A DNA stretch of 64,000 nt, from contig CAMCBU010000002.1 of the NCBI GenBank assembly GCA_945873095.1, positions 62,001 to 126,000 of the forward strand, in the 5' to 3' direction. Under the pieces are notes generated by a model that saw nothing but the letters and a program-made list of their open reading frames with translations, ran no database searches and was not told the origin of the DNA. Position 1 is the first letter of the stretch, and each line of letters begins with the position of its first letter. This document shows positions 49,872 through 59,612 of this stretch, one piece after another. The position numbers were made by a program, and so were the translations under genes. The DNA comes from Klebsiella pneumoniae. Its GTDB lineage: Bacteria; Pseudomonadota; Gammaproteobacteria; Steroidobacterales; Steroidobacteraceae.

Positions 49872-50662
49872 TCCGCTTCACCAAAATGCACGGTCTCGGC
49901 AACGACTTCGTCGTCTTCGAGACCAGCGCCGACGCCGAGCTGCCCTCCGCCGAACGCTGGCGCGCTTGGTCGAACCGCAGGACCGGTATCGGTTTCGATC
50001 AAGCACTCGTGATCCAACCCGCTCGTAACGCGGCAACGCTCGCCTACTACCGCATCTTCAATGCCGATGGTGGCGAGGTCGAACAATGCGGCAACGGGGT
50101 GCGCTGCGTCGCCGAGTGGCTACGCCGACAGCGCAAGCTCAGCGGGCCGATCCGTCTCGAAAGCCGCGGTGGCATCATCGAGGCGCGCTTCGAGAATGAG
50201 GGGCTCATATCGGTCGACATGGGTGAGCCGCAATTTTTGGATGCAGACGAAATCGAACTCTGCATCGACGTTGCGACCCTGCGTTTCACGCGGGTCTCGA
50301 TGGGAAATCCCCACATCGTCCTCTGGGTTGCAGATGTCAACGCGGCGCCGGTCGCCGCTGTTGGTCCGATACTCGAGTCGCATCCGATGTTCCCGCAAGG
50401 AACCAACGTGGGGTTTCTGCAGTTCATCGATTCAGCCCATGCGCGCTTGCGCGTTTTCGAGCGCGGTGTTGGTGAGACCCTCGCCTGTGGCACCGGCGCC
50501 TGCGCCGCGATGGCCGTCGGCCGACGCAGTGGACGCTTCGACTCCAAGGTCGCGATCGATCTTCCGGGCGGCCGCTTGTCGCTGCGCTGGGAGGGTCCCG
50601 GCTCCCATTTGTGGATGACGGGGCCGGCCATGGTCGCGTTCGAAGGTTCAATCGAGGGTTGA
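49868..50662 (+). CDS. dapF: Diaminopimelate epimerase
   Basis: DapF converts LL- to meso-diaminopimelate for peptidoglycan and lysine synthesis. The 264-residue protein has the N-terminal signature FTKMHGLGNDFVV and two catalytic cysteines, C74 in EQCGNGVRC and C207 in LACGTGAC. It is coupled by an ATGA overlap to the upstream dehydrogenase and starts the dapF-DUF484-xerC string seen in E. coli and relatives. lptM, which often precedes dapF, is at 22 kb instead. Confidence 0.95.
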   Translation: MIRFTKMHGLGNDFVVFETSADAELPSAERWRAWSNRRTGIGFDQALVIQPARNAATLAYYRIFNADGGEVEQCGNGVRCVAEWLRRQRKLSGPIRLESRGGIIEARFENEGLISVDMGEPQFLDADEIELCIDVATLRFTRVSMGNPHIVLWVADVNAAPVAAVGPILESHPMFPQGTNVGFLQFIDSAHARLRVFERGVGETLACGTGACAAMAVGRRSGRFDSKVAIDLPGGRLSLRWEGPGSHLWMTGPAMVAFEGSIEG

Positions 50663-50665
50663 TCG

Positions 50666-51286
50666 ATGCGAGATGAGCAAGTCGTCGAGTTTCTGAAGCA
50701 GCATCCGGAGTTTCTGCAAAAGCATCCGGAAGTTCTCGATCACCTCGCGCTCCATCACGACACCGGTGACGGCGCAGTGTCTTTGATGGAACGCCAAATC
50801 AAAGTTTTGCGTGAGCGGCAGACAGCCAACCGCGAGAAGCTCGCCGAATGGGTGCGTGTCGGTCGTGACAACGATGCAATCGCCCTGCGTATGCATCGCT
50901 TCACGCTCGCCTTGATACCCGCCCACAACGAAGCCGATCTGGTCACGCGCGTGCATGCTTCGTTACGAAGCGATTTCGACATCGTCTCGGTGCGGCTATT
51001 GCTCGATCCAGAAGTGCGTCCTGGCATCGAGGCGCTGTTACCGGCTGCGCGTACGCGCTGTGGTCACTTTGCACTCGAGCAACGACGCGTCGTCTTCGGC
51101 GACGAAGCCGACTCCATCGCCTCGATGGCGCTGGTTCCGATCGGACCTGCGGCCAGCCTCGGCGCCATGGCGCTAGGCAGCATCGACGCCGAGCGATTTA
51201 CACCGGCGATGAGCACCGATTTCCTCGCTCGGATGGGCGAGCTACTCGGGGCGGTACTCTTGCGCTGTCGCATGCAGGCAGCGTGA
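50666..51286 (+). CDS. DUF484 family protein
   Basis: The 206-residue protein starts with FLKQHPEFLQKHPEVLDHLALHH, the hallmark of DUF484 (YigA type). A coiled-coil segment follows, then a GAF-like C-terminal domain. It is always found between dapF and xerC in many Gammaproteobacteria and its biochemical role is unknown. It begins 3 bp after dapF and overlaps xerC by 4 bp. Confidence 0.9.
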   Translation: MRDEQVVEFLKQHPEFLQKHPEVLDHLALHHDTGDGAVSLMERQIKVLRERQTANREKLAEWVRVGRDNDAIALRMHRFTLALIPAHNEADLVTRVHASLRSDFDIVSVRLLLDPEVRPGIEALLPAARTRCGHFALEQRRVVFGDEADSIASMALVPIGPAASLGAMALGSIDAERFTPAMSTDFLARMGELLGAVLLRCRMQAA

Positions 51287-52182
51287 AGCCGACGGCACTG
51301 GAGTGGATCGAAAAATTCGTCACGCATCTATCGCGTGAACGACGCTTGTCGCCGCATACCACTCTGAATTATCGACGGGAGATCGAAGCTCTCGGGCAGT
51401 GGTGTGCTTTGCAAAAAATCGACGATTGGACAGCCGTGGATGAGCAACATATTCGCTCATTCGCGGCTCGCTCCCACGCCGCCGGCCTAGCGCCTCGCAG
51501 TGTGCAACGCCGACTGTCGGCCACACGGAGCTTTCTGCGCTATCTGCAGCGCGAACGCGTGATCGCACACAATCCGGCGAGCGACGTTCGCGCACCCAAA
51601 GCACGCCGACCACTGCCACGAACCGTCGATGCCGATCAGATGAGTCGTCTGCTGGAGATCAGCGGGGATGACGCTCTCACTAAGCGTGATCGTGCGGTCA
51701 TGGAGCTTTTCTACTCGTCGGGTCTGCGTTTGGCGGAATTATTGAGTCTCGAGCTGCATGATCTCGACTTGGTCGATCGCACCGTACGAGTCACGGGCAA
51801 AGGCAATAAGATGCGGATCTTGCCGGTCGGCCGAAAAGCCTGCGAAGCACTGCAAGCCTGGCTCGCGGAACGCGCCTCGATGGCACCGACAGACGAGAGA
51901 GCCGTCTTCGTCGGCCGCAACGGACGTCGTCTCGGTGCAAGAACCATCCAGAAACGCGTCGCCGCTTGGGCCAGACGGCAGGGATTACCCGTGCATGTTC
52001 ATCCGCACCTGTTCCGACATTCCTTCGCCTCACACTTGCTCGAATCGAGCCAAGATTTGCGGGGTGTCCAGGAATTGCTCGGCCACGCCGACATCGCCAC
52101 GACCCAGGTTTACACCCACCTTGATTTCCAACACCTCGCCCGCATTTACGATCAGGCCCATCCGCGGGCAAGAAAGAAGTGA
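51283..52182 (+). CDS. xerC: Site-specific tyrosine recombinase XerC
   Basis: XerC, with XerD, resolves chromosome dimers at dif. The 299-residue protein has the N-terminal SAM-like DNA-binding domain (about 1-100) and a catalytic domain with R149, K173, H242, R245, H268 and Y277. The motifs are [37 protein letters not shown]. The GTG start overlaps the DUF484 stop. All catalytic residues are intact. Confidence 0.95.
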   Translation: MKPTALEWIEKFVTHLSRERRLSPHTTLNYRREIEALGQWCALQKIDDWTAVDEQHIRSFAARSHAAGLAPRSVQRRLSATRSFLRYLQRERVIAHNPASDVRAPKARRPLPRTVDADQMSRLLEISGDDALTKRDRAVMELFYSSGLRLAELLSLELHDLDLVDRTVRVTGKGNKMRILPVGRKACEALQAWLAERASMAPTDERAVFVGRNGRRLGARTIQKRVAAWARRQGLPVHVHPHLFRHSFASHLLESSQDLRGVQELLGHADIATTQVYTHLDFQHLARIYDQAHPRARKK

Positions 52183-52187
52183 GCGCC

Positions 52188-52733
52188 ATGGCTGAAGGCT
52201 TCAATCCACACGGCACCACCATTCTCGGCGTGCGCCGCAATGGCATCGTCGCGATCGGCGGCGACGGCCAGGTGACGCTGGGCAATATCGTCATGAAGGG
52301 CAACGCCCGCAAAGTCAGGCTGCTCGGCAACGGCAAAGTCATCGGCGGTTTTGCCGGTGGCACGGCCGATGCCTTCACCTTGTTCGAACGCTTCGAGGGC
52401 AAGCTCGACAAGTTCGGCAATCTGACTCGAGCAGCGATCGAACTTGCCAAAGATTGGCGCTCGGATCGTGCGCTGCGTCGTCTCGAAGCTTTGCTGCTCG
52501 TCGGTGATCCGCAAAAATTACTGGTGATTTCAGGCAACGGCGATGTCATCGAGCCTGAGCACAATCTCGTCGCCATCGGCTCAGGTGGCGCCTTTGCCCA
52601 GGCCGCCGCACAAGCCTTGCTCGCCGATACCGAGCTCAGCGCTCGCGATATCGTCGTGCGCTCGCTCAATATCGCAGCAGACATCTGCATCTACACGAAT
52701 CGCAACCTCGTCATCGAGGAGCTCGGCTCATGA
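52188..52733 (+). CDS. hslV: HslV protease subunit (ClpQ)
   Basis: HslV is the threonine-protease core of the HslUV complex. The 181-residue protein has an N-terminal leader MAEGFNPHG before the mature Thr-Thr (T10-T11) of [21 protein letters not shown]10 becomes the catalytic N-terminal threonine after processing. The longer leader compared with E. coli is common. The ATG at 52188 is chosen over the GTG at 52179 because the GTG overlaps the xerC stop and has no better ribosome-binding site. It overlaps hslU by four bases. Confidence 0.93.
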   Translation: MAEGFNPHGTTILGVRRNGIVAIGGDGQVTLGNIVMKGNARKVRLLGNGKVIGGFAGGTADAFTLFERFEGKLDKFGNLTRAAIELAKDWRSDRALRRLEALLLVGDPQKLLVISGNGDVIEPEHNLVAIGSGGAFAQAAAQALLADTELSARDIVVRSLNIAADICIYTNRNLVIEELGS

Positions 52734-54079
52734 GTGTGCTGCCCTCTGCACTGACACCGAAGGCGATCGTCGCCGAGCTCGATCAGCATATCGTCGGCCA
52801 AGACGCTGCGAAAAAGTCGGTGGCCATCGCGCTGCGAAACCGTTGGCGACGCATGCAGGTTCGTGAAGACCTGCGCCCGGAGATCACACCCAAAAATATT
52901 CTGATGATCGGTCCGACCGGCTGTGGCAAGACCGAGATTGCGCGTCGCCTAGCCCGCTTGGCCAAAGCGCCGTTTGTGAAGGTGGAGGCGACCAAGTTCA
53001 CCGAAGTCGGCTATGTCGGCCGAGACGTCGACTCGATCGTCAAAGATCTCGTCGAGCTCGCCGTCAAACTCGAGCGCGAGGAGGCGCTCGCCCGCGCTCG
53101 CGATGGCGCTGCGGATGCTGCCGAAGAGCGTATTCTCGATGCGCTACTGCCGAAGCCTCGCTTGATGGGATTCTCGACGGATGAGCCGGTCACTCCGCGC
53201 GATGCCGAGACACGGCAAAAATTCCGCAAGATGCTGCGCGAAGGACAACTCGATGATCGCGATATCGAAATCGAGTTGCGAAACCCAGTGCTCGGCATGG
53301 AAATCGTCGCACCGCCGGGCATGGAGGAGATGCAGCAACAGCTACAATCGATGTTTCAAAATCTCGGCGCCGGCAAAGCCCGCGCTCGGAAACTCAAGAT
53401 TCGCGAAGCGCAGAAACTGTTGCTCGAGGAGGAGGCTTCCAAACTGCTCAACGAAGAAGAGCTGCGTGCCAAAGCCATCCAAAACGCGGAACAGAACGGC
53501 ATCGTCTTCATCGACGAGATCGACAAAGTCTGTCGCAGGCAAGACAGCTATGGCGCCGATGTCTCACGCGAGGGCGTCCAGAGAGACCTGCTGCCCCTCG
53601 TCGAGGGCTGCACCGTGAATACGAAGTATGGTCCGATCAAGACCGACCATGTTCTGTTCATCGCATCGGGTGCCTTCCACGTCGCCAAACCCTCCGATCT
53701 CATTCCGGAGTTGCAAGGGCGCTTCCCGATTCGCGTCGAACTCACGTCACTCGCCGTTGAGGATTTCGTCCGCATCCTGACCGAACCGCATGCTTCGCTG
53801 ACGACACAGTATGCCGCTCTGCTCGAGACCGAAGGCGTGCACGTCAATTTTGTCGTAAGTGGCGTACGACGCTTGGCGGAGATCGCTTTTCACGTCAACG
53901 AACGGACTGAAAATATTGGTGCTCGGCGCCTACACACCGTCATGGAACGGCTGCTCGAGACGCTATCCTATGAAGCGACAGACCGAGCGGGCGACAAAAT
54001 CGAGATCGACGCTGCCTATGTCGATGCCCATCTCGAGGCCTTGTCGCAGGATGAAGATTTAAGCAGGTTCATTCTTTGA
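52730..54079 (+). CDS. hslU: HslU ATPase subunit (ClpY)
   Basis: HslU is the AAA+ unfoldase feeding HslV. The 449-residue protein has Walker [12 protein letters not shown] at about 59-69, the pore motif GYVGRDV, an inserted I-domain (about 110-240), Walker [12 protein letters not shown] and the C-terminal sensor-2 arginine in the ENIGARRL segment. It begins with an ATGA overlap with hslV and ends just before a small gene. All motifs are intact. Confidence 0.96.
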   Translation: MSVLPSALTPKAIVAELDQHIVGQDAAKKSVAIALRNRWRRMQVREDLRPEITPKNILMIGPTGCGKTEIARRLARLAKAPFVKVEATKFTEVGYVGRDVDSIVKDLVELAVKLEREEALARARDGAADAAEERILDALLPKPRLMGFSTDEPVTPRDAETRQKFRKMLREGQLDDRDIEIELRNPVLGMEIVAPPGMEEMQQQLQSMFQNLGAGKARARKLKIREAQKLLLEEEASKLLNEEELRAKAIQNAEQNGIVFIDEIDKVCRRQDSYGADVSREGVQRDLLPLVEGCTVNTKYGPIKTDHVLFIASGAFHVAKPSDLIPELQGRFPIRVELTSLAVEDFVRILTEPHASLTTQYAALLETEGVHVNFVVSGVRRLAEIAFHVNERTENIGARRLHTVMERLLETLSYEATDRAGDKIEIDAAYVDAHLEALSQDEDLSRFIL

Positions 54080-54097
54080 GCGACCCATGAGCGACAC

Positions 54098-54640
54098 GTG
54101 AGCGACGATCTGGCGCTCGCCGCGATCGTGCTGCTGATTGCCGCCATGCCGGCATCGCTGGCATTCCTGATTTTGGCGGATGTCGTCAAACTCGAGGGCC
54201 CGGGTCGAAAGCGACGTTGGCTCCGGATCGCGTTGTGGCTTGCCGCCGTTCCGCTCAGCGTGCCGCTGTTTCACTCGCTCTGGGGTGCGGCGGGCGCGGC
54301 CCACCTCGAGCCTCTCTGCCAGGCATACGCGACACCCGAGTTCCGCCGTGAGACCTCGACGCCGCCCGAGTTGCTGCAATTGCAGACATCGCGCGTCGTC
54401 CATCATTCGAACTTCTGGTTCGAGGTGTCGATGGATCGTTATCAGGTCCTCGATCGACGCTACGGCACGACCATCGCCGTGGCTGACGAACTGTGGATCG
54501 ACGCGGGCCGCTCTCGCCACCAGTGCGGGGTGATCAGCGGACCGATCCCGACCCGCACGCGCGGCGATGCCACCGTTGAACTCGCGAAATTTCTGCGTCA
54601 GGTCGCGCAAGGCAAGCCCCGCGCCTCCGGGGTTCGCTGA
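54098..54640 (+). CDS. Hypothetical protein with two membrane helices
   Basis: The 180-residue protein has two N-terminal hydrophobic helices (about 5-28 and 42-65) and a soluble C-terminal domain of about 110 residues facing the periplasm. That domain has three cysteines or fewer. The GTG start at 54098 is inferred; an ATG at 54087 is out of frame and stops after four codons. No family is recognised. It lies 18 bp after hslU. Confidence 0.5.
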   Translation: MSDDLALAAIVLLIAAMPASLAFLILADVVKLEGPGRKRRWLRIALWLAAVPLSVPLFHSLWGAAGAAHLEPLCQAYATPEFRRETSTPPELLQLQTSRVVHHSNFWFEVSMDRYQVLDRRYGTTIAVADELWIDAGRSRHQCGVISGPIPTRTRGDATVELAKFLRQVAQGKPRASGVR

Positions 54641-54658
54641 CGATCAACCCGCGGGGGA

Positions 54659-56065
54659 CTAGCCGAGGAAGCCGAGATCTCGCGTCGCAAATGCGCCGAT
54701 GTTCGGCGCGACCTTGGACAGATCACTCGCCCCCACACCGAACCAAGACGCCAAAGTCGCGGCATATTGGTCGGCTGAGGTCGTCGGAATGAAGCGACCG
54801 CCACCGACATCCAGTGAACTGCCGATTTCGAGCAGTGGATATTGACCGTAGATTCGCCCGCCTCGAACGGCACCACCGGCGACCAACTGCAGGCCGCCCC
54901 AAGCGTGGTCGGAACCATCGCCGTTCGAAGTCAGCGTGCGGCCAAAGTCCGACTGCGTGAATAGCGTGACCGAGTTCTCCATACCCATCTCGGTCAGTGC
55001 ATCGTAGAAACTTTTGATCCCGTTACTGACGGTGGCCAGTAAGCCTGGCTGGTCGGCCACCAAGTCGTCGTGCTGATCAAAGCCGCCCAAAGAAACGAAG
55101 AAAATCTGTCGCGACAAAGACAGACTCGTCCGCACCGAGATCAACTTAGCCACGGTTCGCAGCTGCGTCTGCAAACCGGAGAGTGTCATGCCCGTGTTGG
55201 GCAACGCTGCAAAATCACGCGCGGTCGCAAGAGAGCCGTTGACGCGATCAGCAAATTGCACCGCGCGCTGCTGGATAGTCGCGTAGCTGCGCTCGTAAAC
55301 GGTATTGCCCCTGCTCGCGAGCGCCGCCGTCAGGCCCGCTTCGACCGCACCCCGCCGACCTAGGCCCACCCCCGAGGTGGCAAAACCGGCGAAGTTGGTC
55401 GCACCCGCGGCACCCATCACATAGGGACGAGCGATTTCACCCGCTTGGAAATAGGTTTGACCCGCCAACGACACGTTCAGCGAGAGCTGTTGACTCGCAA
55501 CCTGCGCGTTCAAGACATCGGCGACCCGACCCGCCCAGCCGGATTTCGAGATGGTCCTGCCGCGCAAGCTATGCCACTGATCCTGCTGATCGTTGTGCGA
55601 GAACAGTTGTGGGGGCAGAGCATGGCCACTCGTCGCGGCAGACTGGTACTGCGCTTTGGTGGTCGGCCGCAGCAGTGGGCCCATATTCGCCATGACCGCC
55701 AATCGACCCGACTGGAATAGCTCTCGCGCACCGGTCATGGATGGATGGAACCCGTAGGTCGGATCTCCACTGGTTTGTCCGGCGTAGGCCACCGGCAACA
55801 AAGCAGCGCGATCAACCGCCAAGCTCGAAGCGGTGCCACCGCCGCGCGAACGCGAGTAGGCGTTGTATTCCGCGGTGCTCGTCGGCACGAACATATTCCA
55901 AGAATCGTTACCGCCGAAGAGGAAGAGGCAGACCAAAGCCTTGTAGTCGCCGAAGCCACCGACACCGGTCATCTGCGCGTCGAGTGTGCCGATGGTGCGA
56001 CCGAAGGCATACGCGACACCACCGGCGCTGGCTGCTTTCAGAAATCGTCGTCGTTGCCGATTCAT
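54659..56065 (-). CDS. DUF1501 family exported protein (sulfatase-like)
   Basis: The 468-residue protein starts at 56065 with MNRQRRRFLKAASAGG, a twin-arginine signal; a TTG 21 bp upstream would delay it. The core has FLFGGNDSWNM near the N-terminus, HNDQQDQW and a C-terminal DFGRTLTSNGDGSDHAWGG, typical of the DUF1501 alkaline-phosphatase superfamily. The family role is not established. It is found beside DUF1800 genes in many Proteobacteria, as here. An AGGA site precedes the start, 17 bp after the DUF1800 stop. It probably acts outside the cytoplasm. Confidence 0.87.
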   Translation of the reverse strand: MNRQRRRFLKAASAGGVAYAFGRTIGTLDAQMTGVGGFGDYKALVCLFLFGGNDSWNMFVPTSTAEYNAYSRSRGGGTASSLAVDRAALLPVAYAGQTSGDPTYGFHPSMTGARELFQSGRLAVMANMGPLLRPTTKAQYQSAATSGHALPPQLFSHNDQQDQWHSLRGRTISKSGWAGRVADVLNAQVASQQLSLNVSLAGQTYFQAGEIARPYVMGAAGATNFAGFATSGVGLGRRGAVEAGLTAALASRGNTVYERSYATIQQRAVQFADRVNGSLATARDFAALPNTGMTLSGLQTQLRTVAKLISVRTSLSLSRQIFFVSLGGFDQHDDLVADQPGLLATVSNGIKSFYDALTEMGMENSVTLFTQSDFGRTLTSNGDGSDHAWGGLQLVAGGAVRGGRIYGQYPLLEIGSSLDVGGGRFIPTTSADQYAATLASWFGVGASDLSKVAPNIGAFATRDLGFLG

Positions 56066-56082
56066 GAGTATCGTCCTGAACG

Positions 56083-57867
56083 TCAACGCTGCAAGGCGTA
56101 ACTAGGTGAGATGAGGATGAGATAAATCGCATCGCCGACTCGCGTGGCTTGCGCAGCGGTCGGGTTCGTTGCCGGGATGGTCGTGCGTTCCACTTGCGCC
56201 TTGATCGCTGCGCGCAATTCGGACGACAACAAGCCCGGATCACCCAACAGACGCGCGGCGACACGATCGATCAGACCATCCGGATTGCTCGCCAACGACA
56301 GGTCGTTCGAGATGTCGATATAAACATCATCGACGTTCAAGCGAGCCGCGTTCACATGGGTACGTGTCGTCACTTGCGTCCAAAAGAAATTGGTCGTCTG
56401 GGTGTTGAGATATTCCGTCGCCAGTTGCATCTCGGGTGCAACGAGCCCCGCATCGGCGATCTCGCCGGGCGGCGCGTAAAACGGGCTGAAGAAATTGAAG
56501 ACCGATGGTGACGAGCCCTGTGCCTGACCGAAGGTGCCGCTCGCACCACCGGAGAAGTTACGCGCTGCACCCAGTTTTTCACCGCCAGAGCGCGCATCGT
56601 AGGCACGCCACAGTTGCGTCAACCTCAGCAGCGGTTCTTTGAGCTTGCCGGCGATCGCCACCGCGTTACCGCTTGGCGTCGTTCGGGCCTCCGCATCGAG
56701 CAGGACCGCCCGCACCACCGCCTCGAGATTGCCGCGACGCCCAGACCCGTCGTTGTTGAACTTTTCGGCCACACGCTGCACATAGCCCGCGGAGGGATTG
56801 CTGGTCACCAACTTCTGGATGAGTTGTTTGGCCATGAACGGCCCGACATTCGGGTGATTGAACACGTTGTCGAGCGCGGAGCGCAGGTCGCGCTCACCGC
56901 CTTGATTCGCCGCGATGAGCCCGCCGCTCAACGCGGACCCGCTGTAACTCAAAACGCGCTTTTCACCGGGCTCGTGCTGCGCCTCGAACAGTTGCATCGG
57001 CTTGATCTGGTTGTATCCGGCAACCGGCGCAACCTGCGCTCGTGTGTTCGCGAAGGTGCAAGTCGGGGTTGTGGTCGGGCAGGCCCATTTCCAACCGGTG
57101 AATACCCGTGCGAAACCTTCGATGATCTCTTGATTGTAGGTTGGTATCGGCTGGCCGGTCGCATCGCGCTTGAGAGTGCCATCGATATTGAGCTCCACGA
57201 GGCCGATGCTGAAAAGCTGCATCATCTCGCGTGCGTAATTTTCGTCGGGTCGCAGATTCGTGCCGGTGACGGCGCGCTGATTACCGAGCATCGAAAGATA
57301 GATTCCCATCGCCGGATGCAGAGTCGTCTGCTCTAGCAAGTCGCGATAATTGCCGAAGGCATTGCGCGCGAGCATGTCGTGAAAATCGGCGGTGGCGTTC
57401 GGCAGGTTCTGCAACGCGCCGATCTGCGACACGACAAAAATTTCAGACAGGGCGAACGCGACGCGTTGGCGCAGCTGATCCTCGCCGCGCACCGCGTGCG
57501 CAAACCAAGTCTCGAGACGGACTGCGTTCAAACTACCGACATTGAAGCCGGTGGGTACGGGATTCGGGTAAGCCGCCTCGACGGCGGGCAACAACACCGA
57601 GGTGGGCTTGGCGATTTGCGCATCGATCCAACGTGTGTACGCATTCGACGAGTCGCCGAGTGCGATCAGTGCGCGAGCGGTGTCTTCGGTCGCACCGAAG
57701 GTCGCTTGGTTGAGAAAACGAAACGCATCGCTCGTCGTGACAGGCGGACTGGTCGGCGCCGCGCCGCTACCGCCGAGCGAAAAACCGCCGCTGGAGCCGG
57801 ACCCGCCGCCGCCGCCGCCGCAAGCCGTGAGCACCGCGAACACCAAACCGAGTAGTAATCGCCTCAT
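56083..57867 (-). CDS. DUF1800 lipoprotein
   Basis: The 594-residue protein has a lipoprotein signal (LLLGLVFAVLTAC) followed by a glycine/serine-rich linker, then the DUF1800 domain with FLNQATFGATEDTARAL and the ENYAREMMQLFSIGLVELN motif. The family has no known function but co-occurs with DUF1501; the pair may process a polymer or modify the envelope. It starts the two-gene operon on the minus strand. Confidence 0.88.
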   Translation of the reverse strand: MRRLLLGLVFAVLTACGGGGGGSGSSGGFSLGGSGAAPTSPPVTTSDAFRFLNQATFGATEDTARALIALGDSSNAYTRWIDAQIAKPTSVLLPAVEAAYPNPVPTGFNVGSLNAVRLETWFAHAVRGEDQLRQRVAFALSEIFVVSQIGALQNLPNATADFHDMLARNAFGNYRDLLEQTTLHPAMGIYLSMLGNQRAVTGTNLRPDENYAREMMQLFSIGLVELNIDGTLKRDATGQPIPTYNQEIIEGFARVFTGWKWACPTTTPTCTFANTRAQVAPVAGYNQIKPMQLFEAQHEPGEKRVLSYSGSALSGGLIAANQGGERDLRSALDNVFNHPNVGPFMAKQLIQKLVTSNPSAGYVQRVAEKFNNDGSGRRGNLEAVVRAVLLDAEARTTPSGNAVAIAGKLKEPLLRLTQLWRAYDARSGGEKLGAARNFSGGASGTFGQAQGSSPSVFNFFSPFYAPPGEIADAGLVAPEMQLATEYLNTQTTNFFWTQVTTRTHVNAARLNVDDVYIDISNDLSLASNPDGLIDRVAARLLGDPGLLSSELRAAIKAQVERTTIPATNPTAAQATRVGDAIYLILISPSYALQR

Positions 57868-57954
57868 GGTGCTGAGGCTATGACGAACCGGCGAACTCTG
57901 GCTAGGGGTTAGATCGAAAAGTTTGGCAAAGACGGCGCGATCCGGGCCGCTCGA

Positions 57955-58896
57955 TCAGGAGTGGAACTGCGCCGCGAGCAGATCGAGCCGCTGTTCGAAA
58001 GCCCCGGCGCTCGGCAACAACAAACAACCGGCGGGCACTTCTTCAGGGGCTAAAGAGCGCGCCGCAAAACCACCGACCCACACCTCGCACTTGCCGACGA
58101 GCAACTCGGCCAATTTGCGCAGCTGCTGGAGTGCCGGCACTTCGTTCTCGGGCATCACGAGGGATACGAGCACCGCACAGGCATCCACTTCCAGCGCGAA
58201 GCGGCCAATTTCCTCGGCCGGACAATCGACGCCGAGGTAGTGCGTGCGAAGCCGACGCGTCGCCGCAAGCCAACTACACATCAGAATTCCGAGCTCATGC
58301 CGCTCACCCGACAGGGTCGACAGCACGAGGCAGGGTCCGTTGTCCGAACGCAGATAACCTCGCGAGACCGAGATGATCAAGCGTCGGACGATGTCCGTCG
58401 TCATGTGCTCTTGGGCAATCGATACCTGACCGCGGTGCCAGCGTTCACCGACCTCTTGCACGAGCGGCACTAGGATCGTGTTGACCACTTCGTTCGGCGG
58501 CAACAGTGCGACTGCCGAGGTCAGCACCTCCTCAACACCCGAGGGATCGGAGTGCATGACCGCATCGAGCGCCCGTTCGACGAACGACTGGCCGCGCGCG
58601 GGGCCGGGACGAGCTTGCCCACCCGAGTCGGCCACCAACTTCGCGAGCTCGTCGGCATCGAGAGCGGCGAGCCGGCTGATCGTATGGCCGAGCTCGGTTG
58701 CGGTACGCAGCAAACGCAGGCGGGCCACGTCGACGGCTGAGTAGGTTCGGCGACCGGATCCGTCGCGCGACGGGCGCACGACCTCGTACCGGCGTTCCCA
58801 GGCCCGCAAGGTCTCCACCGTCAGGCCGGTCGCTTGCGCAACCGCTTTGATGGTGAATTGGCCTGTGGAACCCATGGCTGCCGGTTTGTTCATCAT
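57955..58896 (-). CDS. MerR-family regulator with B12-binding domain (CarH/LitR-like)
   Basis: The 313-residue protein has an N-terminal MerR domain (FTIKAVAQATGLTVETLRAWERRY) and a C-terminal cobalamin-binding region. The latter shows the Wx9EH motif (WHRGQVSIAQEH) and GERHELG, in which the histidine can ligate cobalt (ExHxxG rather than DxHxxG). CarH and LitR use adenosylcobalamin as a light switch that releases DNA. Start at 58896 (MMNKPAAMG) is preferred to 58941 because it has a GGA-type site and because the 45-bp palindrome would otherwise be coding. It diverges from the fasciclin gene. Light sensing is inference. Confidence 0.85.
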   Translation of the reverse strand: MMNKPAAMGSTGQFTIKAVAQATGLTVETLRAWERRYEVVRPSRDGSGRRTYSAVDVARLRLLRTATELGHTISRLAALDADELAKLVADSGGQARPGPARGQSFVERALDAVMHSDPSGVEEVLTSAVALLPPNEVVNTILVPLVQEVGERWHRGQVSIAQEHMTTDIVRRLIISVSRGYLRSDNGPCLVLSTLSGERHELGILMCSWLAATRRLRTHYLGVDCPAEEIGRFALEVDACAVLVSLVMPENEVPALQQLRKLAELLVGKCEVWVGGFAARSLAPEEVPAGCLLLPSAGAFEQRLDLLAAQFHS

Positions 58897-58941
58897 TTGT
58901 CCAGGTTGTGTATAGCTGCTAGCTGTACAACATATTGACAA
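58897..58941. promoter_or_regulatory. 45-bp imperfect palindrome, probable MerR operator
   Basis: Left arm 58897-58916 and right arm 58922-58941 are inverted copies at 14 of 20 positions around a 5-bp spacer. The palindrome abuts the regulator start codon. TTGACA at 58935-58940 in the right arm is a perfect -35 for the fasciclin gene, with a weak -10 (CATCCT) 17 bp downstream at 58958-58963. Binding here could control both genes. Confidence 0.6.
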
Positions 58942-59031
58942 ACTTTCCGGGCGCTGTCATCCTCTTTCCCGTTAGATCGATTTGCGTACGCAGGATCGCG
59001 GTACGCCCCCACAGATAAACGGAGTACTGCC

Positions 59032-59520
59032 ATGATTCGCTCATTCACCCGCAAGGCCGCTTTCGCTGCCTGTTTGTCACTGTTGTCGGCCACCTCGGCT
59101 TTCGCCGGCAGCCCGACCGTTCTCGATGTCGCCAAGCAGAAGGGTAACTTCAACACCCTCGCCAAGGCCATCGAGGTCGCCGGCTTGCAAGGCGCCCTCA
59201 CAGCCCAAGGCCCCGTCACGATTTTCGCGCCGACCGACGAGGCCTTCGCGAAGTTGCCGCCCGAGCAACTCGAGGCCCTGCTGCGTCCTGAGAACAAGGA
59301 CCAGCTGGTGCAGATCCTCACCCGCCACGTGGTGCCGGGCAAGGCACTCGAATCGGACGATCTCAAGCGCACCCGCACCGCCAAGACCGAAGCGGGCGAC
59401 GACGTCAAAGTCGAGCTCGTGCGTGGTCGTCTGCGTGTCGACGGCGCCCGCGTGACGGGCGACTACAGCGCCGCCAACGGCGTCGTGGTGGCAGTCGACA
59501 GCGTGTTGCTGCCGAACTGA
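59032..59520 (+). CDS. Secreted fasciclin-domain protein
   Basis: The 162-residue precursor has a signal peptide ending AFAGS and one fasciclin (FAS1) domain with the family motifs TIFAPTDEAFAKL, ILTRHVVPGKAL and the final GVVVAVDSVLLP. FAS1 proteins mediate adhesion or matrix interactions. A GGAG site precedes the ATG. It is divergent from a B12-type MerR regulator across a shared operator, so its expression is probably controlled by that regulator. Confidence 0.92.
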   Translation: MIRSFTRKAAFAACLSLLSATSAFAGSPTVLDVAKQKGNFNTLAKAIEVAGLQGALTAQGPVTIFAPTDEAFAKLPPEQLEALLRPENKDQLVQILTRHVVPGKALESDDLKRTRTAKTEAGDDVKVELVRGRLRVDGARVTGDYSAANGVVVAVDSVLLPN

Positions 59521-59532
59521 GCTAGTCAACGC

Positions 59533-59612
59533 TCGGGTCACGGATGACCCGACAGCAGGGATGCTGACGTCCATGGACGACACGGCCGGATGGCGAGAGC
59601 CATCCGGCCGTG
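59533..59612 (+). other. Tandem hairpins downstream of the fasciclin gene
   Basis: Four stems lie almost back to back. TCGGGTCA/TGACCCGA (59533-59552) has a CGGA loop. CAGCA/TGCTG (59553-59566) has a GNRA-type GGGA loop. CGTC/GACG lies at 59568-59579. A perfect 14-bp stem, CACGGCCGGATGGC with GCCATCCGGCCGTG (59581-59612), has a GAGA tetraloop. A fifth stem, GTGGCG/CGCCAC, lies at 59664-59680. No T run follows, so a simple intrinsic terminator is unlikely. Confidence 0.6.

Noticed and set aside
59581-59612. The 14-bp hairpin as an intrinsic terminator of the fasciclin gene
   Set aside because: It lacks a downstream T run. It is kept as a structured element instead.
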